Positions 47,606 through 59,073 of a DNA stretch of 64,000 nt are shown piece by piece. Origin of the DNA: Cavenderia fasciculata. Taxonomy: Eukaryota > Evosea > Eumycetozoa > Acytosteliales > Cavenderiaceae. Where the stretch lies: NCBI RefSeq assembly GCF_000203815.1, contig NW_004457639.1:1364001-1428000 (forward strand). The letters run 5' to 3'. Position numbers and translations under genes: made by a program. Numbering within the stretch: position 1 is the first letter of the stretch; every line of letters starts with the position of its first letter. The notes beneath the pieces are model-generated. The model saw nothing but the letters and a program-made list of their open reading frames with translations, searched no databases and was not told the DNA's origin.

Positions 47606-47624
47606 TTGTCTTGGTTGTGATTAG

Positions 47625-48214
47625 TTGTATTTATTACTCTTATTATTATATTTTTTTTTTAATTTAGATTCGTCAAAAGTTTTGAGTAATTTGTAAAAGT
47701 ATTGGATACATGGAATCAACTCTGAAATATACTTTTTGTTTTTAATATTATCCAACATTTGTTCGACATGATATATTGCAACTCCAATATAATAGTCACC
47801 ACCACAATTACCAATATCATCACCATAGTCAAATCGTGTCATTTGATGAATCAATCGAGAGTATACTCTAAGAGTGTTCAATTGTGGAGGGCTCTTATCG
47901 TGAGTAGGATTGAGGAGGGATAGGTTATCAGTGGAGAATGAGAATTCCATTTTTAATCCACACATATATGATAATATTATAAGACTAAACAACAATACAA
48001 GCTTTGTTATTTACAGCAGTATTATCGCATACTCTCTTCACCAAGTTTAATACATCTTGATTTTTTATTGTGGTTGTAGTATTGATTCATTTGTTGCAAT
48101 ATCATGACTGGTGCTTAGCTTTTGATCATTCGTAGTTTGTTGTTGTTGATTCGATTTAGTTATACGATTGACAGTTTGTCTTGATATGAAGATGGTTTTG
48201 TATTTTGGTTTCAT
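47625..48214 (-). pseudogene. Array family relic: module a joined to module e tail
   Basis: A module a (MKPKYKTIFISRQTVNR at 48214 downwards, with a stop before its NQDVLNLVKRVCDNT end at about 48000) is followed, after only a short gap, by a late module e fragment (47960-47640: TRFDYGDD ... YYIGVAIYHVEQMLDNIKN). Modules b, c, d and most of e are absent. It is a deletion relic. Confidence 0.7.
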
Positions 48215-48822
48215 AATGCAAGATTCAAGATGTTTAAAATGGTTATCGAATAGGGACTGATCTCTACTTTGGCATTATTGTTGGGTTGGTTCAAAAAAAA
48301 AAACTACTAAATTTGAAAAAAATCAAATAAATATGTTTGGATTTATTCCTTCCTTCCTATTTTTATCTTGTTGGTCGCCCGAAATGGTAGACTGGATGTT
48401 TTTGTGTGACCTGTCTCGCTGACACCCTTCGGATGGGTTAGACCCAAGATTTTTACTTAAAGTTTGAGGTCTTGTTAAAAAACTAAAATCGCATGCGTGA
48501 CATCAAACTTTTTGAAGATAAATTGAAGCTCATGCAGATGATTTAAAATTCATTATACCTATCCTAAACATAATAATTGTAAGTAAATTAATTATATCTC
48601 TCTTTCTCTCTTACTCTCTAAATCTATCAAACAAAAAAGAGTAAGTGAGAATGTGAGTAACCACTATTGACATGTGGCGAGGAGGTTGTTTCAAATCGAC
48701 CGACCAGTTCTCACCTCTATCTCATCGTCACTTTATTTGACCTACTCCTACTCCTCTTCCTATCATATAAAGTAACATATATTTTAACAATCAATTTGGC
48801 TTTTATATTATTAGATTAAAGA
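48215..48822. promoter_or_regulatory. Spacer with GC-rich island; promoter of the YPPG gene
   Basis: A GC-richer island at about 48371-48450 (TCGCCCG ... GACACCCTTCGGATGGGTTAGACCC) can form an ACCC/GGGT stem and stands out sharply. A TATA-like CATATAAAG box lies at about 48765-48773, 50 bases before the YPPG start. Confidence 0.4.
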
Positions 48823-49116
48823 ATGAGCGGCTACCCACCACCACCACCAGGAGCTTACCCACCAGGCGCTGCCTACCCACATCAAGGATACCCACCAGGA
48901 GCCTATCCACCAGGTGCCTATCCACAACAAGGTTACCCACCAGGGGCTGTTTACCCACCAGGAGCTGTTCCAGGCGCCTACCCTCCAGGAGCTTATCCAC
49001 CAGGTGCCTATGGTCATCACGGATACAAGCACAAGGGCTTCAAGGGTTACAAGCACAAGGGTTTCAAGGGCTACAAGCACAAGGGCTTCAAGAAAGGCTT
49101 TAAAGGTTTTAAATGA
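48823..49116 (+). CDS. YPPG-repeat protein with GYKHKGFK tail
   Basis: An intronless 97-residue frame. Residues 1-66 are built from YPPGA/GYPPG repeats (GAYPPGAYPPGAYPQQGYPP), like the N-terminal repeats of annexin A7 and many dictyostelid YPP proteins. Residues ~67-97 switch to four basic GYKHKGFK repeats and end GFKGFK. Codon use is strongly C-ending, suggesting high expression. No signal peptide or membrane helix is seen. Such Pro/Tyr/Gly repeats self-associate in other proteins; a structural or binding role is inferred only. It sits alone on the plus strand inside the minus-strand array. Confidence 0.8.
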   Translation: MSGYPPPPPGAYPPGAAYPHQGYPPGAYPPGAYPQQGYPPGAVYPPGAVPGAYPPGAYPPGAYGHHGYKHKGFKGYKHKGFKGYKHKGFKKGFKGFK

Positions 49117-49335
49117 GAAAATGTTTCCAAACATATTAATCTCCTCCCCAGCAGTATAAACAAATTTACCTTTAATAAATTTTTATTGTACAATATTATA
49201 CTTTAGATATTTTTTGAAATGATCAGACCAAATATTCTTTGCCTCTGGCATGTCAATAGTTTGAGTAATTTATAAAAGTATGGTTGTTGTTTGTAATTGT
49301 TCTACAGGATTGGGTTGGTTCTTTTTTTTTTCATT

Positions 49336-52009
49336 TTATTTTTGAACCAAGAATAATAAAGATTTTAAAACATTTGGTTCTTTTATATTATCTTTGAGAT
49401 AATTGTTGAAATAACCAGACCATATAATCTTTGTTTGACTAGAGAAATAATTCTTTCTAAGCATAAAATCAAAAATAAATATTTTTGAAACCAACTTGAA
49501 AGTATATACATTGTTTTTAATATTGTCCAACATTTGGACGACATGATACAGTGCAATTTCAAAGTAACAAACGTCGTAACCAAAATTAGCAATTTGACAA
49601 ATTAAATCAGAGTATTCTTGAAGCAAACCAATTTCAGCAGGAGATTGGTAGAGAAGAGGATTGAGTTGCTTGATCTGGCTGTTGACCATTTGAATTCCAT
49701 TTTTAATCCATTCAAGGATTTGTAATTTTTGTCCAACTGAAAGTGACATGTTTGCCAGTTGAGCATGTTCTAATAAACGTTTAACAAGTGATATTTTCCA
49801 ATAATCAGGTTTAATTGTAAATAAATCGAGTAATTGTTGAAATAATTGTTGTCGATTTGTTTCTGTTTTACTGTATTGTGAGTGTATTGAAAATAAACAC
49901 ATTAACAGATTTGTACAATTGTGGGTGTTGTCTAATTCAATTGCCATAGGAATCAAATGATGAATGTATGAGTATACTTTGTCTGGGAATTGATAAAACA
50001 ATCGAACAAGCTCAAGTTCAAGGAATATGTTAATTGGTTGAGTTATTATTCTTTTCATGATTGCTGGTAGATAAATGCAAGCGTTCTTTCCAATTGATCC
50101 ATTAAATATCCAATTTAATAGATATGTATAGACAAAGGTATCAACCACCTGAAAGCTCTGTGCCAAAGAAGTAGTTGGTTTTAATAATAATTTAGTCGTC
50201 AACATCTTTAAATATGTACCTGTTTCCAATTTATCAAAATATTTGAGAATATTGCTTTTTTCTCCAATATTTTTCGTTGTATCCAATAAACCAAAAATAA
50301 ATGGTGCTAATCTTCCACTCACCTAAATAAATATATAACCAGAAATACTTTAATAATAATATTATCATACTGATTGATGTGAATTCTTACAAGGTGTGGT
50401 AGTTGTAAAAGTAATGATTGTGACTGTACCACAAGGTAATTCTGATTAGATTGTAATGATTTTTCAAATACCAGATCAATCAAATCTTGACTAAAAACTT
50501 TCTTTTTCGTGTCATTTATAAAAATACAAAGATTAAATAGTGTAAGAGCATATATTGGGTCCTGTTTGTTATTAACAATACTCTGCCACCCATCATTTAC
50601 CAAACATTTAAATGATGATGATTCGAAAATAGTAGGATCACGATTGAGTTTAGTTAGAAATCTAAGCAACTCGTAATGAACAAGTACATTGTCTTGTGTT
50701 CCGGATGAGAAAATTCTTTAAAGAATAAAGAGAATGTATTAGAAATGAAATGATATTATAGTATTAGCAAATATGACATTACATACCGTTGAATTAGAAT
50801 GGAATCTTTTAATACATATAATAATGGATCATTTGTACTCGTAAAAGATTCAATATAATTTAATACTCTAAGTACAATTAATTTTTCTTTCCAAGTTGGT
50901 GATGCATTGGTGAAAGATTCCTTGAGGTATTCCATGATGGACAATAGTATTATCTTATCATCCAAATGTAAATGATGAAGAAATTTAAATCTTGCACTTG
51001 GTTGTTCGAGACCCATTAAAGAGAATTGTTTTATACCAGACTTGTATAAATCATAATCTTTTTCAAATTGATGTGGAATAAAATACTCATCTTTGTATGT
51101 ATTTTGAAATAAAATACCAATGGTTTGTTTGAAAAATATTTGAAACTCTTTGTTGGTCCATAGATCTGATTTAGGGTCAAGATAATTATAAATACTATTT
51201 GTAATCTCTTGTTTGAGTAATACTTGTTGTTCATTATCTCTAAATTGATAATGTTTATAGATTGATATAAACATTTTAATCTCTCTATCTTCCAATATTA
51301 ATCTATCTTTATAATGTTGTCTCCAAATATTGTTCAATGTTTCAAATACCAATATTGAACGAGATGGTTGTTTAATCTTTGACAATGCAACCAATACAGA
51401 TTCAATAGTAGATGGTGATATCAAATTATTGTATTTTGTACCACAATCCTTCTCTTTGTACTTTAAAATAGTATGATACCATTTAATAATACCAAATCTA
51501 AATATCTCTTCATCTTTACTTTCTTGTTTGTCTTTTGAAGATTTATGTAAATATAAAATTAATTGTATCTATCTATTCACTCTTTTGTTCAGATACTTAC
51601 AACGATTAGTTAATAACAACTCTACCACATTTTTTAAATTTGAATAGGGATCTTTACAACCTTCGAAAGTATCAAGTAGTAATGATCTTATTTCAATCTT
51701 TGCTTCATTGCTTAAACCATCTAATACACAGTCTTGATTTATCTTCTTGTTATCATACTCATCTCTGACTTCAAGATATTTACACAATAGATTAAAGAAA
51801 CTCTCAACAACGATAAAGAATGTATTAATAAAATTGATGATGAAGATGTGATGTAATACTAAACATACTTTGTTACCAGTAGTGTTTTCACATAGCTTGT
51901 GTACCAAGTCTAATACATCTTGATCAATTGTTGTTTCTGTCATAGATTGAAGGTTAACTTGATTGTTGTTTATGGATTCAACATCATTAGTTGGTGGTTC
52001 TCTATTCAT
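49336..52009 (-). CDS. Array family copy 5 (modules a-e intact, 799 aa)
   Basis: Minus-strand exons are a 52009-51869, b 51802-51601, c 51531-50787, d 50715-50391 and e 50322-49336, with phases 0, 1, 2, 0 and a total of 799 residues. This is the shortest complete member, with a short module a (MNREPPTND...). Hallmarks are DQDVLDLVHKLCEN in a; KINQDCVLDGLSNEAKIEI and LLLTNR in b; NNIWRQHYKD, IKMFISIYKHYQF and YFIPHQ in c; FSQDLIDLVFEKSLQSN in d; and NGSIGKNACIYLPAIMKRI, LEWIKNGIQMV and YHVVQMLDNIKNN in e. The intron between a and b has no stop, so an unspliced frame also exists. Module b is close to that of copies 7 and 8. Confidence 0.77.
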
Positions 52010-52232
52010 ATTATTATTGCTAAGAGAGAGTATAATAATAAGCAAAATGAGAATGAAGTCATAGATCAACAGAAAAAAAAAAAACTACTCTGATATTTTC
52101 AAAAACTAAATTAAATAATTAGAAAATTTGATGGATGTATAATAATAATAATAACAATGATTTTAATTGTTTATTTAAAACATTTTCTGATAAATAGATT
52201 CTACTACAAATAATAATATTTGCAATTTGTTT

Positions 52233-55200
52233 TCAAGCCCAATTGGGGTATTGAAGTGTTCCATTGTCTGCTGATTGTTGGAAAGTGTCAATGGTGTTGA
52301 CCGAATTGTCACACCCGACAATCGATTGGTTGTTATTGATAACAGTTGAGAATACGACTCTGAGTGTTGACATGAGTGATTTATATGGCCAATTGAAGAT
52401 TTGAGATCTTTGGTTTGGTGTTGGGATGATACCAGCTTGTTCTGCCTCTTTCAGCAAATGATCTATCGTGAAATCTTTTTTCAGTGTGATCAATAAATCA
52501 ATCAATTGTTGAAACAATCGATTGGTTGTTGCTTGTTGTTTATCTGTTTTGTTGAATTGAGTGCATAGTTCAAATAAACCAAGCAACACCTTTCTTCCAC
52601 CTCTAGAATGCTTGTTGAAAAAATCAACAGCAAGAGGAATCAAACGATCAATGTATAAATACATTTTATCTGGGAACTGCCAGCACAATTCGAGAATCAC
52701 TGATTCGTTTTGAAATCCTAATGGTTGGTTTAGGATTACTTTCATGATTGCTGGAAGATAAATGAGAAGATCCTTTCCTATTGATTCATATCCTTTATAT
52801 TTTCCATAGTAATCGGGTGCAATCCAATATACTATAAATGTTTTAAGATAGTTACCAATCATTTTTTGATTGAGGATTGAAGGTGGATTAACGACCACTC
52901 GAGAGATAATCGTTGAAAGATATTTCTTTTTGTTGATGAGTTTTGTTTTCTTATTCTTGTCAAAATATTTGATCACCTTGTCAATATCGTCTATAGTGAG
53001 ATTGTCTTTATCTAAAACTTTAATCACGGATCGTGGACCAACCTCAATTGAGATGAAATTAAAAATATTAATAATGATTAAAAAGAATATCACATTTGTA
53101 TAATAATAATACCTACTACTAGTTTTTGACGTTCTTGAATTAAATTTTCAGCAGCTTCAACAACATATCTCTGATCACATTTCAATGATTGTTGTACAAT
53201 TTTATCAACCAAATCTTCATAAAATGATTCATCTTCGGTATCTTTGATATAATCACATAGAAGATATAGTGTACGTGGTTGTAAAGGTTCTTCTTTTCGG
53301 TTGATAATATTCTTCCAAACTCGATTTGTTGTTTTTCGAAATGAATCTTGGGAAAGTTCGTCGTCTGGTAATTTTCTAAAAAATCCAATCAGCTTACAAT
53401 GAATGAGGCAATTATTTTGTTTTGGATCGATTGAAAATATTCTTTGAAATTAAATCAAATAAGTTGATAAATAAATCACAATTGGTTTTCAAATACAATT
53501 ATGTTTACATACCTTTTTCGAAGATCTGAATGTGTTAACATCGGACCACTCTTTAAATAATATCTATTCCTTACACAGATACCCACAAGGTTCAATACAC
53601 CAAGAACAATTAATTTCTCTTTCCAACCAGATGTTTCATGAGACATCAATACTTTGAGGTAATCTTGAATGATGGTGAACAGAGTCTTTTCCTGCAAATT
53701 AATATATGCAAGAAATATAAATCTTTGTTTTGGTCGACTGATTGGTTCATAGTGTTGATCATTCCAATCAATCATGAATCGATCATAATCTGTCTCGAAT
53801 CGTTGTGGAATAAAATAATCATCTTCTTGTATACTTTGAAATAGAGTACCAACCGTTTGTTTGAAAAATATATGAAACTCTTTGTTGTTCCATAGAGGTG
53901 ATTTAGGTGGTAGATGATTATAAATAAGATTTGCAATATCTTGTTTGAGTTGTTCGTATTGTTGATCTCCTTTAAATTCATAATGTTTAAAGATTGGCAC
54001 AACCATTGAAATATCTCTTTCTCCAAAATGATGTGCATTTTTATAATGTAGTCTCCAAATAGTATCCAGATTTTGAAATACAAATTCTGAATGACATGGT
54101 TGTTTAATCTTTGACAATGCAAATAATACAGATTCAATGGTAGATGTCGATATCAACTTATTGAATATTTTACCCAAAAAATTACTTTGATTGTCTTTAT
54201 CCTTTAATATAAAAATATTAAACCATTTAATTAAACCAAATCTAAATATCTCTTCATCTTTACTATCTCTTTTATCTTGATTGAATAATAAAATGTTTGA
54301 GTTTTATATGATATTCATTATATTATAATCATTCTTTTTTTCTTCTATTATACTACTTACAACGATTAGTTAACAATAATTCAACAACTTTTTTTAAATT
54401 TGAAAAGGGTTGATCACTTTGCTTTTCAAAAGCATCTAGTATCAATGATTGTATTTCAATCTTTGTTTCATTGCTTAAAAAGGGTAATACACAGCCTTGA
54501 TTCACTGTCTTGTTATCATTACCTATTCTAACTGCAAGATACTTTATCAATAAATTACAATTATCCTAAATAAATATAATTATTAATATTTGATTGTAGT
54601 ATACGATTTCACAACAATTGTACATACATCATTATTTACATTAGTATTATCACACATCTCACGTACCAAGTTTACTATATCTTGATCATTTGGTTGCTTT
54701 TGTTTCTCTTTAAATGATTGTACAAGAGTTGTAAAGTCTTTGTTCTCCCATAGGACCGATTGAGGTGAAATATTAGTATAAATATTTATGCCAATTTCTT
54801 GAACTAGTTGTTCATGACTTGGTTGTTGATCATCTTTAAATCGTGGGTAGTGTTTAAAGATTGACAAGAACATTGAAATCTCTCTTTCTCCAATAGCACA
54901 TCCAATTTGTTTAAAGTGTAGTCTCCAAATAGTTGCCATTGTTTCATATACAATATTTGATCGAGATGGTTCTTTAACCTTTGACAATGCAACCAATACA
55001 GAGTCAATGGTAGATGGAGATATCAATAAATTGTATTTTTGACCCAAAAAGTTTTGATGATTACTTGGTTGCTTTAACATTTTATCAACCCACTTAATAA
55101 TACCAAATCTAAATATCTCTTCATCTTCACTCGATTGTTTGTCTTTTTTGAAATAAAAGGTTTTTGTCTGATTAGTTTATAGTCTTTGCTAAAATATTCA

Positions 55201-55729
55201 TCATCATTCATTCTTTCACTTTACTACTATACATACAACTATTTGTTAACAACAAATCAATATGTTTTAAATTTGATTGAGAAAATTGTTGATAACCTTG
55301 CCTTTCAAAAGCACCAAGTATCAATGATCGTATTTCAGTCTTTGTTTCGTTTGTTAAAAAGGGTAATACACAGTCTTGATTCATCGTCTTGTTATCATTG
55401 CCTTTTCTAACTGCAAGATACTTTAATAATAGCTAAAGAATAAAACAACGATAATTATTAATAATTGATAAATGATCATCATAATACGAGGTAATATACA
55501 ATATTGTTGCACATACTTTGTAACTCACAGAACTATCAATATCACATATCTTGTGTACCAAGTCTAATATATCTTGGTCACTTTGTCGTTTTGATTCCTT
55601 TGCAATAGAGTTGTTGTTGTTTGATACACTATCTTGATTCTTTGTATTGTTACTGATGAAAGTATTGGTTGGAGCAGTAGTAGTGACATGATGATGATTA
55701 TCATCAAATGATTCATTATTATTATTATT

Positions 55730-55786
<57 letters not shown>

Positions 55787-55969
55787 ACTGAATGGATTGG
55801 GAAGTGTAATGCGTGGAGCTTGCTGATCATATGCATCATTAATAGGTTGATCTTCTTCATCTGATTGACGGTTGTTGTTGCTGGTATCATTTAAACACGA
55901 CTTTGATATTATCTTTGCATTATATCTCTCTAACACTTCTTTTATTGAAGGTTTATGTTTTCCTTTCAT
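52233..55969 (-). CDS. Array family copy 6, chimeric with duplicated a-b-c front (1087 aa)
   Basis: Seven minus-strand exons are open and in phase: a 55969-55518 boundary (GTATGT donor; last exon base 55517), b 55432-55237, fused c'-a' 55142-54628, b' 54565-54361, c 54275-53513, d 53441-53120 and e 53042-52233. In the fused exon, module c begins normally (KQSSEDEEIFRFGIIKW) and runs through WENKDFTTL. It then continues directly as a module a tail (QPNDQDIVNLVREMCDN). So the gene reads a-b-c'/a'-b'-c-d-e, 1087 residues. Module e is shortened and ends in a divergent tail after RSQIFNW. Module a has a poly-Asn tract of ~25 residues. The d donor is ambiguous (GTAGTA or GTAGGT). It might be a functional new chimera. 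Confidence 0.68.
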
Positions 55970-56082
55970 ATTACTATATACTCTCTTTATCTTGTTAAAT
56001 AGTAGTTGTAATTAAAGAAAAAAAAGACCGCCAAATTTGTCCTCAAGTAGAGACCATTCTTTTATTTATTTCTTGTTCATCA

Positions 56083-58876
56083 TTAATTATCATTGAGTTT
56101 AGTCAAGAATAATAATGATTGTAAATGGTCATTATTTGTAATATTGGTCATTAGATATTTTTTGAAATGATTGGACCATATATTATTTGCTTGACAAGAG
56201 AATTGAATCGTTTTGAATAGTTTATGGAAATTGGTAATAGTGAAACCCATATCTGAAACATATACATTGTTTTTAATACCTTCCAACATTTTTTCAACAT
56301 GGTATATTCCAATTTCTAAATAATAGTCAGTATCGTCATCATTGCCAAATGCTGTTGTTATTTGATGAATAAATTTAGAGTATTGTCTAAGTACAGAGAA
56401 TTGTAAACGAGAACGAAGTTGGATGTGGACCATTGGAATTCCATTTTTAATCCAATCAATGATTTGTTTTTTTTGTTCAATGTTTGGTGAAATACCACCT
56501 ACCCTCTGTACTTGTTCAATCCAACCATTGAATCCTTGTATTTTCCAGTTAGAGTCACCAGGATCACTGACAAATATATCAATTATATGTTGAAACAACT
56601 GATTGGATGCTGCTAGTTGTTGGTCAGTTTGACTGAATTGTAAGCATATTGTCAATAAACACATCATCAACTTTGTATGATTGGCGTCGTTGAAAACATC
56701 AATAGCACGAGGAATCAAATGATTCATGTATGAGTATACCTTGTCTGGGAATTTTTCGCATATTCGAACAAGTCTATCTATATCGCTGTATGAAATTAAT
56801 TGAGTTATCATTACTTTCATGATTGCTGGAAGATAAATGACTGCATTCTTTCCAATTGATCCATCTAATATCCAACCCAACAGATAAGTAAAGATAAAGC
56901 TGTTCATCTTCATATTATGATGGGCAAAATTGGGTGGTTTGAATAACAATAACATTCTCATGGCCAATCTATTTAAATATTCTCTTTTGGTTTTTGCTGA
57001 ACTTGTTTCTAAACTATTAAAATATTTGATGATATTGTTGGTTTCCATGACTCCATTCATTGTATCCAAGAAACCAATCATGAATGGTGCTAATCTTTCA
57101 CTAACCTAAATAAATTGTTTGGAAAAAAAATATTAATATTAATATTTATATCAAGTTTGATTGATGTGTATATTTACTAAACATGTATTGTTTAGAACCA
57201 ATTCTTTTGCATGATCAACAAGGTATTTATGATTAGATTGTAATGATTGTTCAAATACTTGATCAATCAAATCTTGACTAAAAACCTTTTTTTTGGTAAC
57301 ATTTATAAAATAACAAAGAGTATACAATGTAAGAGCATGTATTGGGTCTTGTTTGTGATTAATGATACATTGCCAACCTTCATTTATAATAAATGATGAT
57401 GATTCTAAAACGTCTGGGTCTTGAGTGAGTTTAAAAATAAATACAAGTAACTCATAATGAACAAGTACATTGTCTTGTGTTTCGAATGAGAAAATTCTTT
57501 AAGAAATAAAAGAATGAGAATGTTAGAACATTCATAATTTAGTTTTAAAAATACTTATATTTACATACCGTTGAAGTATATTTGAATTTAATATTACTGA
57601 TAATAATGAACCTATACCAGAATTGTAATTCATAGATAAAGCATCAATATAATTTAATACTTTAAGAACAATTAATTTATCTTTCCAAGTTGGTGGTGTT
57701 GTTGTAATGGAGAGAGATTCTTTGAGGTGATCCAAAATGATGGTGAATATTGTCTGATCGTTCAAATCAATACATTGAAGAAATCTAAATCTTTGTTGAG
57801 GTTCGTTACCCATCTTACGGAGTATAGAGAATTGTTTAAAACTATCCTTATCTTCTTCCAATTGAGACTGTTGTTGTGGAATAAAATACTCATCGTCGTA
57901 TGCACTTTGAAACAAAATACCAATAGTTTGTTTGAAAAATACTTGAAACTCTTTGTTCTTCAATAGATGTGATAGAGATGAGAGACAATTATAAATACTA
58001 TTTATAATATCTTGTTTGAGTTGTACTTGTTGTTGATTATCTCTAAATTGATAATGTTTAAATATTGTTATCAATATTAAAATATCTATTTCTTTGAGGG
58101 TTTTGATATCATCACCTTTATAATGTAGTCTCCAAATAGCTTCCAATGTTTCAAATACCAACTCTGACTGACATGGTTGCTTAATATTTGACAAAACAAC
58201 CAATACAGAGTAAATCGTAGATGTTGATATTAACATATTAGTTCTTATGCCATTCTCATTGCTTTGGTGCTTCAAAACATTATTAAACCATTTAATAATA
58301 CCAAATCTAAATATCTCTTCATCATTACTGTCTCTTTTATCTTTTTTGAATGATTGCAAAATGTTTTTGTGAATATTATATTTTTGTTACATATGTACGA
58401 GTATTCTTTTAATTCATTCCTTTCAATACTACTTACAACGATTAGTTAGTAACAACTCTATCAACTTTTTTAAATTTGAATTGTCTTTACAACCTTCAAA
58501 AGTATCAAGTAGTAATGATCTTATTTTAATCTTTGTTTCATTTGTTAAACCATCTACAACACAGTCTTGATTCATCTTGTTGTAATCATTCTTATCTCTC
58601 ACTGCAAGATATTTACACAATCGACGAAGGGTCTAATTATAAGATTCTGTATTAATAATTGATGATGATGATGATGATCATTATGATTTAATACTCTAAA
58701 TGAATACATACAATAGAAATAGATTCTTTGTCATCAAAAGTATTATCGCATAACTTGTGTACCAAGTCTAATATATCTTGCTCACTTGTTTCTGTAATAG
58801 ATTGAATGTTGTTGTTGTTACTGTTATTGTTGGTTGTTTCAACCTCTTTACTTGATGATTTGCATTCTCTTTTCAT
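56083..58876 (-). CDS. Array family copy 7 (modules a-e intact, 824 aa)
   Basis: Minus-strand exons are a 58876-58712, b 58632-58437, c 58340-57569, d 57496-57178 and e 57105-56083, with phases 0, 1, 2, 0 and a total of 824 residues. Module a is short and Asn-rich (MKRECKSSSKEVETTNNN) with EQDILDLVHKLCDN. Module c has EAIWRLHYKGD and FFKQTIGILFQSAYDD. Module d ends at a GTAAAT donor rather than GTATGT. Module e has DGSIGKNAVIYLPAIMKVM, IDWIKNGIPMV and YHVEKMLEGIKNN, closing with FLTKLND. No defects seen. Helical prediction is by eye; no cofactor motif is apparent. Confidence 0.78.
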
Positions 58877-58904
58877 TTCGAGATTATATAAAAGAGTTAC
58901 TTAT

Positions 58905-59073
58905 TATCTTTAAGATATTGTGTAAAATGATTAGAACTGATAGTTAGTGCAATTGGTTTCTCTTTCCAACCAGATGTTTCATTTAAAAATACTTTGAGGT
59001 ATTTTGAAATGATGTCAGGTATATATAGCCCAGAATTCAAATTAACTGCAAGAAAATAAAACCTAGATTTTAT
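58905..59073 (-). pseudogene. Array relic: module c fragment fused to module e tail
   Basis: On the minus strand, a late module c piece (NLNSGLYIPDIISKYLKVFL then NETSGWKEKPIAL) runs straight into the last residues of module e (SSNHFTQYLKDN). It lies exactly where module e of copy 8 should be, so copy 8 lost module e and part of a neighbour by deletion. Confidence 0.65.

Noticed and set aside
53182-53388. 68-residue minus-strand frame starting MDFLENYQTTN
   Set aside because: It is an out-of-frame reading of module d of array copy 6, which is open in the correct frame with sibling motifs.
55564-55890. Poly-Thr/Ile minus-strand frame of 108 residues
   Set aside because: Alternative reading of the AAC/AAT repeat that encodes poly-Asn in module a of copy 6.
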